This document shows, piece after piece, positions 9,776-18,040 of a stretch of DNA of 64,000 bases. The translations under genes and the position numbers were made by a program. Positions within the stretch are counted from its first letter, which is position 1, and each line of letters begins with the position of its first letter. Source of the stretch: Ensifer adhaerens (GTDB taxonomy: Bacteria > Pseudomonadota > Alphaproteobacteria > Rhizobiales > Rhizobiaceae); assembly GCF_013283195.1 (NCBI RefSeq), contig NZ_JABEKT010000004.1:124001-188000 (forward strand). Direction: 5' to 3'. The notes under the pieces are model-generated. The model saw only the letters and a program-made list of their open reading frames with translations, was not told the origin of the DNA and did not search any database.

Positions 9776-11560
9776 TTAATCGAGCAGCGCTGCGATCGCG
9801 GTCGGCACGTCCTCGCCGCGGATCGCCAGTTCCTCGAATTCGACGATCGCATTGATGTCGACGCCCATGGAGATGTTGGTGACGCGCTCGAGGATGAATT
9901 CGATGACGACGGGAACCTGATGCTCGTCCATCAATGCGCGCGCACGGGCGAACGCCTCCTGGAACTCGTTGGGACTGCGCACCCGGATCGCCTTGCAGCC
10001 GAGCCCTTCGGCGACCGCGACATGGTCGACGCCATAGCCCTTCTCTGCGTCGCCAGAGGCGTTGATGTTGTCGAAGGCGAGGCTGACCTCGAAGTCCATG
10101 TTGAAGCCGCGCTGGGCCTGGCGGATGAGGCCGAGATAGGAATTGTTCACGACAACATGCAGGTAGGGCAGCTTGTGCTGGGCGCCGACCGCCAGTTCCT
10201 CGATCATGAACTGGAAGTCATAGTCCCCGGAAAGCGCAACGATCGTCCGGTCCGGATCGGCGGCACGCACGCCGAGCGCTGCCGGCAATGTCCAGCCGAG
10301 CGGACCGGCCTGGCCGCAATTGATCCAGTTGCGCGGCTTGTAGACGTGCAGGAACTGGGCGCCGGCGATCTGGCTGAGGCCGATCGTCGAGACATAGCAG
10401 GTATCGCGGCCGAAGGCCTTGTTCATCTCTTCGTAGACGCGCTGGGGCTTCAGCGGCGTCTGGTCGAAATGGGTCTTGCGCAGCAGTGTCCGCTTGCGTT
10501 CGCGGCATTCTTCCGCCCAGCCCGACCAGTCGCGCAGCTTGCCGGCCGTCTTCCACTCGGTTGCGACGTCAAGGAACAGCTTCAGCGCGGCACCCGCATC
10601 GGAGACGACGCCGAAATCCGGCGCGAAGACGCGGCCGATCTGGGTCGGCTCGATATCGACGTGGACGAACTTGCGACCCTCCGTATAGGTCGGAACGTTG
10701 CCGGTGTGGCGGTTCGCCCAGCGATTGCCGACGCCGAGCACGAAGTCGGAGGCGAGCATGCTGGCGTTGCCGTAGCGATGCGACGTCTGCAGGCCGCACA
10801 TGCCGGCCATCAGCGGATGGTCGTCAGGGATCGTACCCCAGCCCATCAGCGTCGGGATAACCGGAATGCCGGTGATTTCGGCGAATTCGGTCAACAGGTC
10901 CGAGGCGTCGGCGTTGATGATGCCACCACCGGCGACGATCAGGGGCCGTTCGGCCTCGTTCAGCATCGCGATCACCTTCTCGGCCTGAGCACGCGTCGCC
11001 TTGGGCTTGTAGGGCTCGAGCGGTTCATATGTTTCGGGATCGAACTCAATCTCGGCGAGCTGAACATCGACGGGCAGGTCGATCAGGACCGGGCCCGGCC
11101 GGCCGGAACGCATCAGATGGAACGCCTTCTGGAAGACGAAGGGTACCAGCGCCGGCTCCATCACGGTCACGGCCCATTTGGTGACGGGTGCGGCGATCTT
11201 GGCGATATCGACCGCCTGGAAATCTTCCTTGTCGAGACGCGCGCGCGGCGCCTGGCCGGTGATGCAGAGGATCGGGATCGAGTCAGCGGAGGCCGAGTAG
11301 AGGCCGGTGATCATGTCGGTGCCGGCAGGGCCCGATGTGCCGATGCAGACGCCGATATTTCCGTGCCTGGCGCGGGTATAGCCTTCAGCCATATGCGAGG
11401 CGCCCTCGACATGGCGGGCAAGGATATGGCGGACCGAGCCGCGCGCCCTCAGGGCGGAGTAAAACGGATTGATCGCCGCACCGGGTACGCCGAAGGCACA
11501 ATCGATGCCCTCTTTTTCGAGAACGTAAACAGCCGCGTCAACGGCGCGCATCTTAGCCAT
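9776..11560 (-). CDS. gcl: Glyoxylate carboligase (tartronate-semialdehyde synthase)
   Basis: 594 residues from the ATG preceded by AGGAGG; a longer in-frame start exists but lacks a ribosome site. It is a ThDP-dependent enzyme with the three usual domains. Val51 in [13 protein letters not shown] replaces the ThDP-activating glutamate, the known hallmark of Gcl. A GDYDF...NN ThDP/Mg motif is in the C-terminal domain. It condenses two glyoxylate to tartronate semialdehyde and CO2. It is the first gene of gcl-hyi-garR-ttuD, divergent from the IclR regulator. Confidence 0.96.
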   Translation of the reverse strand: MAKMRAVDAAVYVLEKEGIDCAFGVPGAAINPFYSALRARGSVRHILARHVEGASHMAEGYTRARHGNIGVCIGTSGPAGTDMITGLYSASADSIPILCITGQAPRARLDKEDFQAVDIAKIAAPVTKWAVTVMEPALVPFVFQKAFHLMRSGRPGPVLIDLPVDVQLAEIEFDPETYEPLEPYKPKATRAQAEKVIAMLNEAERPLIVAGGGIINADASDLLTEFAEITGIPVIPTLMGWGTIPDDHPLMAGMCGLQTSHRYGNASMLASDFVLGVGNRWANRHTGNVPTYTEGRKFVHVDIEPTQIGRVFAPDFGVVSDAGAALKLFLDVATEWKTAGKLRDWSGWAEECRERKRTLLRKTHFDQTPLKPQRVYEEMNKAFGRDTCYVSTIGLSQIAGAQFLHVYKPRNWINCGQAGPLGWTLPAALGVRAADPDRTIVALSGDYDFQFMIEELAVGAQHKLPYLHVVVNNSYLGLIRQAQRGFNMDFEVSLAFDNINASGDAEKGYGVDHVAVAEGLGCKAIRVRSPNEFQEAFARARALMDEHQVPVVIEFILERVTNISMGVDINAIVEFEELAIRGEDVPTAIAALLD

Positions 11561-11619
11561 GGGAACTCCTCCTGTTTGATGAGACGATAACCCATAACGA
11601 TCGATACTCAACATCTAAA

Positions 11620-11634
11620 TGGAATTCATTTCCA
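11620..11634. promoter_or_regulatory. IclR-type operator between gcl and the IclR gene
   Basis: TGGAATTCATTTCCA is an inverted repeat, 60 bp upstream of gcl and about 100 bp upstream of the divergent regulator gene. It differs at one position from the IclR-family box TGGAAATNATTTCCA as I remember it. A second overlapping TTTCC/GGAAA pair extends to 11645. The likely ligand-responsive repressor is the adjacent IclR protein. Confidence 0.6.
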
Positions 11635-11732
11635 TCATGCGGAAATAAACATCTTCAAGAATTTCGAAACAATCGATCCCGCTCCTGCTAGAGGATGATG
11701 GACATGACTCGGGGATCGCTGGAGGACGAAGG

Positions 11733-12554
11733 ATGGATGCGACAGGCAAGGGAAAACGCGGCAGGAAGGCCGGCGAGAACGCAGCGCCCGGCTCCGTACA
11801 GGTGCTCGACCGCAGCCTGACGCTGCTGGCGATCGTTGCCGAAAACGACGGCTCGACCCTGACGCACCTGTCCGATGTGACCGGCATGGCACCATCGACA
11901 GTGCACCGGCTGCTGACCTCTCTCGCCAACCACGGCATGGTGATGAACGATCCGGACACCGGCGCCTGGACCATCGGCCTGAAGGCATTCGAGATCGGCA
12001 ACGCCTATCTGCGCTTCCGCAAGCTCGGCACCATCAGTCGTCCGTTCCTGAAGCAGTTGATGGAGGAAAGCGGCGAAACAGCGAACATCGGCATCGAGGA
12101 AGGCGGCGATGTCGTCTTCATCTCGCAGGTGGAAAGCCATGCCCCAATGCGGGCGTTCTTTCGCCCCGGCCGGCGCGGGCCGATCCATGCGTCGGGCATC
12201 GGCAAGGCGATCCTGTCGACCTGGGCGGACAAGGATGTGGCGCATCTGCTTGCCGGGCGCGAGCTCGCGCATTTCACCGACAAGACCCGCGACAGCCTGC
12301 CGGCGCTGCTGCAGGATATCCAGAACATCCGCCAGCGCGGCTGGTCGGTCGACGATGAGGAACATACGCTCGGCATGCGCTGCGTGGCGGCACCGATCTT
12401 CAACGAATATGGCGAGACGATAGCCGGCATCTCGATCTCGGGGCCGTCGGTGCGCGTCAACGACGACAGGTTGGCGCTGCTCGGCCCGGTCGTGCGCGAA
12501 CGCGCCGACGCGCTGACCCGGGCGATGGGCGGCAAGCGGCCGGAAGATCTCTGA
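11733..12554 (+). CDS. IclR-family transcriptional regulator, likely of the gcl operon
   Basis: 273 residues. The winged HTH spans about residues 20-85 (VLDRSLTLLAIVAEN, TGMAPSTVHRLLTSL). An effector-binding IclR domain follows, with the family signature ASGIGKAIL. The first about 20 residues are basic and low-complexity. It is divergent from gcl with an IclR box in between. By analogy with AllR/GclR it probably senses glyoxylate or an allantoin-pathway product and represses the operon; this is inference from position. Confidence 0.9.
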   Translation: MDATGKGKRGRKAGENAAPGSVQVLDRSLTLLAIVAENDGSTLTHLSDVTGMAPSTVHRLLTSLANHGMVMNDPDTGAWTIGLKAFEIGNAYLRFRKLGTISRPFLKQLMEESGETANIGIEEGGDVVFISQVESHAPMRAFFRPGRRGPIHASGIGKAILSTWADKDVAHLLAGRELAHFTDKTRDSLPALLQDIQNIRQRGWSVDDEEHTLGMRCVAAPIFNEYGETIAGISISGPSVRVNDDRLALLGPVVRERADALTRAMGGKRPEDL

Positions 12555-12573
12555 CGAAGAAAGCCTGCGCTGT

Positions 12574-12812
12574 AAGGGGAGACGTGGATTGCTGAAAAGC
12601 CCAGTCTTAGGAGACTGAGCGTGCGCCAAGTGCTCCATCATTCCTGTACCTGTCACAGGAATCTAGCTAGCCCCAAGTCCTTGGGCTGGAAGGTCCTTTG
12701 ACCTGACGGACGTCAGGTCGCTGGTTTCCGGCACAAGGCCGGAATGAGGGAGGCGAACGGGCCTCCCTTCAATAGGCGTTTTCAAGGTTTGCGGCCACGT
12801 CTACCTCCCCTT
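12574..12812. repeat. Mosaic of palindromes (RIME-like repeat) enclosed by a long-range stem
   Basis: The 327-bp space between the convergent iclR and guaD genes holds no gene but at least six hairpins: 12602-12617, 12640-12662 (8 bp), 12669-12687, 12701-12718 (7 bp), 12726-12744 (7 bp) and 12748-12767 (7 bp). The part 12631-12752 resembles, from memory, the RIME-type intergenic mosaic element of rhizobia. Outer arms 12574-12587 and 12795-12812 pair over 14 bp with one 4-base bulge. Repeat DNA acting at converging transcripts is most likely; a structured RNA is the alternative. Confidence 0.6.
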
Positions 12813-12873
12813 ATCGAGCTCCACGACGGGGCGCAGATCGCGTTCGTCCCCGTTTTTGGGAAGGCAACGCGAT

Positions 12874-12893
12874 GAAACGGCTCAGACCGTTTC
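12874..12893 (-). terminator. Stem-loop around the guaD stop codon
   Basis: A 7-bp perfect stem (12874-12880 with 12887-12893) carries the guaD TGA (12882-12884) in its 6-base loop. There is no T tract. A terminator or 3'-end stabiliser is an inference. Confidence 0.35.
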
Positions 12894-14237
12894 GAGTTTC
12901 CGGCTACCGTCGATCTCTGCCGCAACGGCATCGGCACGCGCACGATGTTTCATCGGCTTGCCGGCGACATAGGTCTCGGCCACCGAGCGGTCGTCCCCCA
13001 TCGTCTGCAGGATGAACAGCTCTTCGGCCAGCGTCTTGGCCACGCGCATGCGCAGTTCCATCGACGGCTTGGCGCGGCTGTCGAGCACGACGATATCGGC
13101 GTCGGCGCCGATATGCAGCGAACCGATACGGTCATCGAGATCGAGCGCCCGGGCATTGCCCAGCGTCATCATGTAGAAGGAGTTGAGCGGCGAGAGCCGC
13201 TGGCCCTGCAGATGAAGGACCTTGTAGGCCTCGTCCATGGTTTCCAGCATCGAGAAGCTGGTGCCGGCGCCGACATCGGTTGCCACCGACCAGCGGGCGC
13301 CGAGCTTATCGAACCGGTCGCGATCGAAGAGGCCTGAGCCCAGGAACAGGTTCGAGGTCGGACAGAACGTGCCGACGGCGCCCGTCTCTGCAAGAACCGA
13401 AATCTCGCGGTCACTCAGATAGATGCAGTGCCCAAGCAGCGTCTTGCGCGTCAGCAGATCGTAGCGGGCATAGATGTCAGTATAGTCCTTCGCGTCCGGA
13501 TAGAGCGAGGTCGCAAACGCGATCTCATCCTTGTTCTCGGAAAGATGGGTCTGGACGTAACACTCGGGATGTTCGGCAACGAGCGCGCGGCTCATCTCCA
13601 TCTGTTCCGGCGTCGAGGTAATGGCGAAGCGCGGGCTGATGGCGTAGTGCGCACGGCCACGACCATGCCACTTGCCGATCAGGTGCTTGGTTTCGTCATA
13701 GCCCAGCTGCGGCGTATCGCGCAGCGCGTCGGGCGCGTTGCGGTCCATCATCACCTTGCCGCCGATCATCAACATGCCGCGCTCTTCGGCGGCGCCGAAG
13801 TAGGCGTCGACGCTTTCCGGATGGACCGAGCAATAGGCGACAGCCGTCGTGGTGCCGTTGGAAAGCAACTCATCCATGAACCTCCCGGCGATGAACTGCG
13901 CATGCGCTGGCTCACGGAACTTCTGTTCCTCGACGAAGATGTAGGTGTTCAGCCATTCGAGAAGTTGCGCGCCATAGGAGGCGATCGCCTGCGTCTGCGG
14001 GAAATGCAGATGCGTATCGATCAGGCCCGGCAGCACGAGGTTCGGCCGGTGATCGGCAACCTTGACCGCAGGACCGGCACGGCGCGAAACGTCTGCATGC
14101 TCGCCGATATCGGCAACCTTGCCGGCCCGCACCAGAACGGCGCCGTCTTCGAAATAGCGATAGGAAGCGATATCGTCGATGCCCTCAGGCTTTTCGACGA
14201 AGGTCAGCACGCGGCCGCGGATGAGCAAATCGGTCAT
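12882..14237 (-). CDS. guaD: Guanine deaminase
   Basis: 451 residues, amidohydrolase superfamily. Zinc ligands are visible in DTHLHFPQT, THLSENKDE, GHCIYLSD and TDVGAGTSFSM, the pattern of bacterial GuaD. It converts guanine to xanthine, feeding xanthine dehydrogenase. Its ATG overlaps the puuD stop codon (ATGA, 14234-14237), so the two are translationally coupled in one operon. Confidence 0.95.
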   Translation of the reverse strand: MTDLLIRGRVLTFVEKPEGIDDIASYRYFEDGAVLVRAGKVADIGEHADVSRRAGPAVKVADHRPNLVLPGLIDTHLHFPQTQAIASYGAQLLEWLNTYIFVEEQKFREPAHAQFIAGRFMDELLSNGTTTAVAYCSVHPESVDAYFGAAEERGMLMIGGKVMMDRNAPDALRDTPQLGYDETKHLIGKWHGRGRAHYAISPRFAITSTPEQMEMSRALVAEHPECYVQTHLSENKDEIAFATSLYPDAKDYTDIYARYDLLTRKTLLGHCIYLSDREISVLAETGAVGTFCPTSNLFLGSGLFDRDRFDKLGARWSVATDVGAGTSFSMLETMDEAYKVLHLQGQRLSPLNSFYMMTLGNARALDLDDRIGSLHIGADADIVVLDSRAKPSMELRMRVAKTLAEELFILQTMGDDRSVAETYVAGKPMKHRARADAVAAEIDGSRKLETV

Positions 14238-15472
14238 TGAACCTTACCTCCATTCACAACGGACTCGTACCAGGCGACGAGCAGTTGTCGCTCTTCGTCC
14301 GATACGCCCGTAACATTGGCCGGCGGCATGGCATGCGAACGGCCGGCCTGCAGATAGATTTCGCGGGCGTGATTGGCGATCTCGGTATCGGTCTCAAGCG
14401 TCACGCCCTTGGGCGGCACGACGATCCCCTCCCAGCCCGGTTCCTTGGCATGGCACATGGAACAGCGGCCGAGCACGGTATCGCGGACCTTCGGAAAGGC
14501 TTTGGCGGTCACGAAAGGCTGCTGGGACGCCGACGCCTTTGCCTCCTCGTCGCCGCTGAGGATCTTCGGCACGGTCGACAGCCACATGATGACGATGAAG
14601 AGCAGCGCGGTTGCAAGCCACGTCCAGGTCGGGTTGCCCTTGTCGGCGTGGCGAGTGTTGAAATAGTGGCGGATGGTGACGCCCATCAGGAACACCAGCG
14701 ACGCAATGATCCAGTTGTACTGGGTGCCGAACGCCAGCGGATAGTGGTTCGACAGCATCAGGAACAACACCGGCAGCGTCAGGTAGTTGTTGTGCGTCGA
14801 GCGCTGCTTGGCGATGACGCCGTATTTCGCGTCCGGCGTGCGGCCGGCGATGAGGTCGGCAACGACGATCTTCTGGTTCGGGATGATGATGAAGAAGACG
14901 TTCGCCGACATGATCGTCGCGGTGAAGGCGCCGAGGTGCAGGAAGGCGGCGCGGCCGGTGAAGAGCTGCGTATACCCCCAGGCCATTCCGACCAGGATGA
15001 AATACAGGAGCACCATCAGCTTTGTGTTGTCGCGCCCGGCCGGAGACTTGCAGATCGTGTCATAGGCAAGCCAGCCGAAACCGATCGAGGCCAGCGAAAT
15101 GGCGATCGCCGTCGTCTTCGACACGTCGAGCACATTCGGGTCGATCAGGTAGAGGTCGGCGCCCGCATAATAGACCATGCACAGCATGCCGAACCCGGAA
15201 AGCCAGGTGACGTAGGATTCCCATTTGAACCAGATCAGGTGCTCGGGCATGTTTGCCGGTGCCACCAGATACTTCTGGATATGATAGAAACCGCCGCCGT
15301 GAACCTGCCATTCCTCGCCATAGGCGCCGACGGGCAGATCGGGTCTCTTCTTCAGGCCAAGGTCGAGCGCGACGAAATAGAACGACGAACCGATCCACGC
15401 GATACCGGTGATGACGTGCAGCCATCTCATGGCAAAGGTCAGCCAATCCCAGGCTATGGCATACTCGTACAT
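14234..15472 (-). CDS. puuD: Membrane urate oxidase with C-terminal cytochrome c domain
   Basis: 412 residues. About eight membrane segments (residues about 14-300) are followed by a cytochrome c domain with haem motif C337-SM-C340-H341. This is PuuD, the cofactor-different urate oxidase that makes 5-hydroxyisourate and passes electrons to the respiratory chain rather than to O2 directly. It is the first gene of puuD-guaD, with the LysR gene divergent. The proposed purine motif (15547-15561) lies 75 bp upstream of the start. Confidence 0.95.
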   Translation of the reverse strand: MYEYAIAWDWLTFAMRWLHVITGIAWIGSSFYFVALDLGLKKRPDLPVGAYGEEWQVHGGGFYHIQKYLVAPANMPEHLIWFKWESYVTWLSGFGMLCMVYYAGADLYLIDPNVLDVSKTTAIAISLASIGFGWLAYDTICKSPAGRDNTKLMVLLYFILVGMAWGYTQLFTGRAAFLHLGAFTATIMSANVFFIIIPNQKIVVADLIAGRTPDAKYGVIAKQRSTHNNYLTLPVLFLMLSNHYPLAFGTQYNWIIASLVFLMGVTIRHYFNTRHADKGNPTWTWLATALLFIVIMWLSTVPKILSGDEEAKASASQQPFVTAKAFPKVRDTVLGRCSMCHAKEPGWEGIVVPPKGVTLETDTEIANHAREIYLQAGRSHAMPPANVTGVSDEERQLLVAWYESVVNGGKVQ

Positions 15473-15546
15473 GCAATTCTCCCATTTCTCCGTGCGGTAT
15501 TATGTGTCATTGCTGGAGTTCGGGGGAACGTCGCTCCGTCACCAAC

Positions 15547-15561
15547 ACTTTCAAAAAAATC
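15547..15561 (-). promoter_or_regulatory. Proposed purine-regulon motif upstream of puuD
   Basis: ACTTTCAAAAAAATC on the plus strand, one of three matches to ACTTTCAAAWWWWTC, all upstream of minus-strand purine genes. It lies 75 bp before puuD and 59 bp before the LysR gene. A TATAAT hexamer overlaps just beside it (15564-15569, plus strand). Regulator unproven; the adjacent LysR protein is the first candidate. Confidence 0.45.
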
Positions 15562-15584
15562 TATATAATCGCGACGGAATGGAT

Positions 15585-15598
15585 GCGTTACATAACGC
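15585..15598. promoter_or_regulatory. Palindrome upstream of the LysR gene
   Basis: GCGTTACATAACGC, a 6+2+6 inverted repeat ending 21 bp before the LysR start codon. The position suits autoregulation or another repressor site; no regulator can be assigned. Confidence 0.3.
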
Positions 15599-15619
15599 CC
15601 GGAGGAGAGATCGGGAGGC

Positions 15620-16534
15620 ATGTCATATCTGGACAATGTGCGCGTCTTCGTACGCGTCGTAGAACTTGGAACCCTGTCGGCAGCTGGTCGCGACCAGCGC
15701 GTAACGCCGGCGGTTGCCAGCAATAGAATCAAAGAGTTGGAGCGCCACATGGGCGTTCGGCTGTTCAACCGGACGACGCGCAAGCTGACGCCAACGGAGC
15801 ACGGTCGCGTGTTCTACGACGGTGCCGTCAAGATCCTCGAGGCGGTCAACGAGGCGGAAAACGCCATTGCAGACCTCTCGCACAATCCGAAGGGCGCACT
15901 GAAGATTACCGCTCCGTTGGGGATAGGTCGAAGGCTGATTGCCTCGGGCATTCCGGAGTTTCACGACAAGTATCCCGATATCGAAGTGCGGCTCCGGCTC
16001 TCCGACCACAATGTCGACATCCTGTCGGAAGGCGTGGACGTCGCCTTCAAGCTCGGCATTCTCGAGGATTCGAACCTGCGCATGCGCGGCATCATGAATT
16101 GCGAGCGGGTCGTGTGCGGCGCACCCGCCTATTTCGAAAAACGCGGCATGCCGCAGACCCCGGACGAGCTGATCGCCGACAAGCACGACTGTCTGCTTTT
16201 GCGCTACCCTGGCTCCAAGGAGTACTTCTGGACGCTGCAGACGCCGGAAGGCGTGAGGAAATTCGAGGTGACGGGACCTTACGATTCAGATGACGGCGAC
16301 GTGCTGACCCAATGGGCGCTCGACGGACGCGGCATCATCAACAAGCCACTTTTCGAAGTGAAGAGCCACATCAACGCTGGCGAACTGGTGCCGATCCTGG
16401 CATCGACGCCGCCGCTCGGCGTGCAACTGGCGGCGATCTATCCGCACAAGCGTTTTCAGGACCCGAAGGTGCGGCTGATGATCGACTATATGGCGGAGCG
16501 CTGTCAGCGGCTGATCGGCAAGATGCTGGCCTGA
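15620..16534 (+). CDS. LysR-family transcriptional regulator, candidate purine regulator
   Basis: 304 residues. The N-terminal HTH (residues about 1-60, VVELGTLSAAGRDQRVTPAVASNRIKELE) precedes a periplasmic-binding-like effector domain. It is divergent from puuD-guaD, so it probably controls that operon, and the ACTTTCAAA motif lies between them. A stem-loop surrounds its stop codon. The effector (urate or xanthine?) is guesswork. Confidence 0.9.
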   Translation: MSYLDNVRVFVRVVELGTLSAAGRDQRVTPAVASNRIKELERHMGVRLFNRTTRKLTPTEHGRVFYDGAVKILEAVNEAENAIADLSHNPKGALKITAPLGIGRRLIASGIPEFHDKYPDIEVRLRLSDHNVDILSEGVDVAFKLGILEDSNLRMRGIMNCERVVCGAPAYFEKRGMPQTPDELIADKHDCLLLRYPGSKEYFWTLQTPEGVRKFEVTGPYDSDDGDVLTQWALDGRGIINKPLFEVKSHINAGELVPILASTPPLGVQLAAIYPHKRFQDPKVRLMIDYMAERCQRLIGKMLA

Positions 16535-16545
16535 CGGCCAGCATC
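16522..16545 (+). terminator. Stem-loop with the LysR stop codon in its loop
   Basis: Perfect 10-bp stem (16522-16531 with 16536-16545). The 4-base loop TGAC contains the stop codon. No T tract follows. It lies between two convergent genes. Confidence 0.45.
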
Positions 16546-16571
16546 GGTAAAACTGCGCTTGGGTCCAAAGA

Positions 16572-17552
16572 CTAAGGCACGAGCACGATCTTGCCCATCG
16601 TGCTTCGCGCTTCCAGGACGCTATGCGCCTCGGCCGCCTGTGCCAGCGGAAACCGGCCACCCACATGAACTTTCAGCCGCCCATCTTCTACCTGACGGAA
16701 CAGATGACCGAGATCGACCTTCAGGCCGGAAGGGGTGAGCAAAGGCAACAGGGCAAAGCCGCGTAGCGACTGATTGTTCGACAGCATCCGTTCGACATCG
16801 CCTGCCGCGAGTTCGAATCGGCCCATCGCGCCAAAGACAAGCTCACCGCCGGGCGAAAGCAAGCAGAGCGCCGATTTGGTGAAGCCACCACCGACGAAGT
16901 CGTAGATCGTCTCGACCGAGCCACCCACCAGATGCCGGCTGAGCGTCTCCTGCCAGTCTGTTGTCCGGTAATCGATGGCAACGTCTGCGCCAAGCGAGCG
17001 CGCGAACGTTACCTTCTCGCTGCCGCCGGCAAGCGCGATCACCGTCTTGGCGCCCGCCTCCTTTGCAAGCTGAATGAGCAGCGAGCCGACACCGCCGGCG
17101 GCCGCCGTCACCAGCACTGTCTTACCTTGGGGTTTGCTTTGCCGAACGAGATGGAGCGCCGTCAACCCCTGGATCATCAGCGCCGTCGCCACCTCGAACG
17201 AGACCGCGTCGGGGATCGGGACAAGTGCGCTGGCGTCAATGGAGACATATTCGGCGCAGCCACCGGAGCCGCGCCCAAAGGCGAACATGGGCACGGCCAC
17301 CCGCGTACCGACCGCCGGTGCTTTCACGCCCTCGCCCAGCGCCTCGACAACACCAGCCACCTCGACACCCGGCACAAGCGGCAAATCCGGCGTGAGGGCA
17401 TAGCGGTCCTGCCGCATCAGAACTTCGAAGAAATTGAGCCCGATAGCCCTGACGCGCACCAGCGCATCACCGCGCCCGGGCGCCGGCGTTGGCGCGTCGA
17501 TGGCATGAAGGACTTCAGGGGCCCCGAAGGATCGGTATTCAATGGCTCTCAT
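16572..17552 (-). CDS. NADPH:quinone oxidoreductase-like MDR protein
   Basis: 326 residues, zinc-free medium-chain dehydrogenase. It has the N-terminal GroES-like domain, the nucleotide motif AAAGGVGSLL near residue 150, and no catalytic zinc-ligand set. Such enzymes reduce quinones or enones with NADPH; the substrate is unknown. It is divergent from the HxlR gene, the classic arrangement in which HxlR proteins repress an oxidoreductase in response to electrophiles. No clear link to purines. Confidence 0.88.
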   Translation of the reverse strand: MRAIEYRSFGAPEVLHAIDAPTPAPGRGDALVRVRAIGLNFFEVLMRQDRYALTPDLPLVPGVEVAGVVEALGEGVKAPAVGTRVAVPMFAFGRGSGGCAEYVSIDASALVPIPDAVSFEVATALMIQGLTALHLVRQSKPQGKTVLVTAAAGGVGSLLIQLAKEAGAKTVIALAGGSEKVTFARSLGADVAIDYRTTDWQETLSRHLVGGSVETIYDFVGGGFTKSALCLLSPGGELVFGAMGRFELAAGDVERMLSNNQSLRGFALLPLLTPSGLKVDLGHLFRQVEDGRLKVHVGGRFPLAQAAEAHSVLEARSTMGKIVLVP

Positions 17553-17651
17553 GGATCTCGACCTGATTTGATTGGCTTCGATCCGTAACTAGCCCTACTC
17601 TCCAATGCGGCTCTACACACCCTTTCGTTTCATACTGACCAGTTGGTAACC

Positions 17652-18029
17652 ATGACCGATATCATCAAGAGACTGCCGTCATTGCCATCCGAACGCGCGC
17701 TCAAGGTGATCTCGGGACGCTGGAAAGCCGTGATCCTCTATCATCTGTTCGACGGTCCGCGGCGGCTTTCGCAGTTGCGGCGGCTTGTTCCGGCCATCAG
17801 CCAGAAAGTCCTGATCCAGCAGCTTCGCGAGATGGAGGAACATGGCCTGGTTCATCGCGAGATCTTTCGCGAAGTGCCGCCTCGGGTGGAATATTCGGCA
17901 ACGGCGCTGGGACAAAGCCTGGAGCCGGTTCTGCTTGCCCTATGCGAATGGGGGCAGCGTCACGCGCAGGAGCTGGGCGAATTCGATCAGGTCGGCGATT
18001 GCATAATCCGGCCGCGCCAAGGCGCCTGA
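17652..18029 (+). CDS. HxlR-family transcriptional regulator
   Basis: About 125 residues from the ATG; an upstream in-frame TTG at 17643 would add three. Winged HTH of the HxlR/MarR type (ALKVISGRWKAVILYHL, FDGPRRLSQLRRLVPAISQKVLIQQLREME). It probably regulates the divergent oxidoreductase; the 99-bp gap includes the near-palindrome TGGTAACCA, which overlaps the start region. It converges on xdhC with only 2 bp between stop codons. Confidence 0.88.
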   Translation: MTDIIKRLPSLPSERALKVISGRWKAVILYHLFDGPRRLSQLRRLVPAISQKVLIQQLREMEEHGLVHREIFREVPPRVEYSATALGQSLEPVLLALCEWGQRHAQELGEFDQVGDCIIRPRQGA

Positions 18030-18040
18030 TGTCAGGCGCC
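18021..18040. terminator. Palindrome covering both stop codons of HxlR gene and xdhC
   Basis: Nine-base arms (18021-18029 and 18032-18040) around a 2-base centre. Both genes end GGC GCC TGA, so both proteins end Gly-Ala and the two 3' ends are mirror images. It can form a stem-loop in either transcript; bidirectional termination is inferred. Confidence 0.5.

Noticed and set aside
8921-11590. An open frame of about 890 codons opposite hyi and gcl
   Set aside because: Antisense shadow of conserved genes; the composition is typical of complement-strand translation.
12574-12812. 6S RNA, tmRNA or RNase P RNA
   Set aside because: The sequence lacks the conserved cores of these RNAs; the inner part fits a rhizobial mosaic repeat better.
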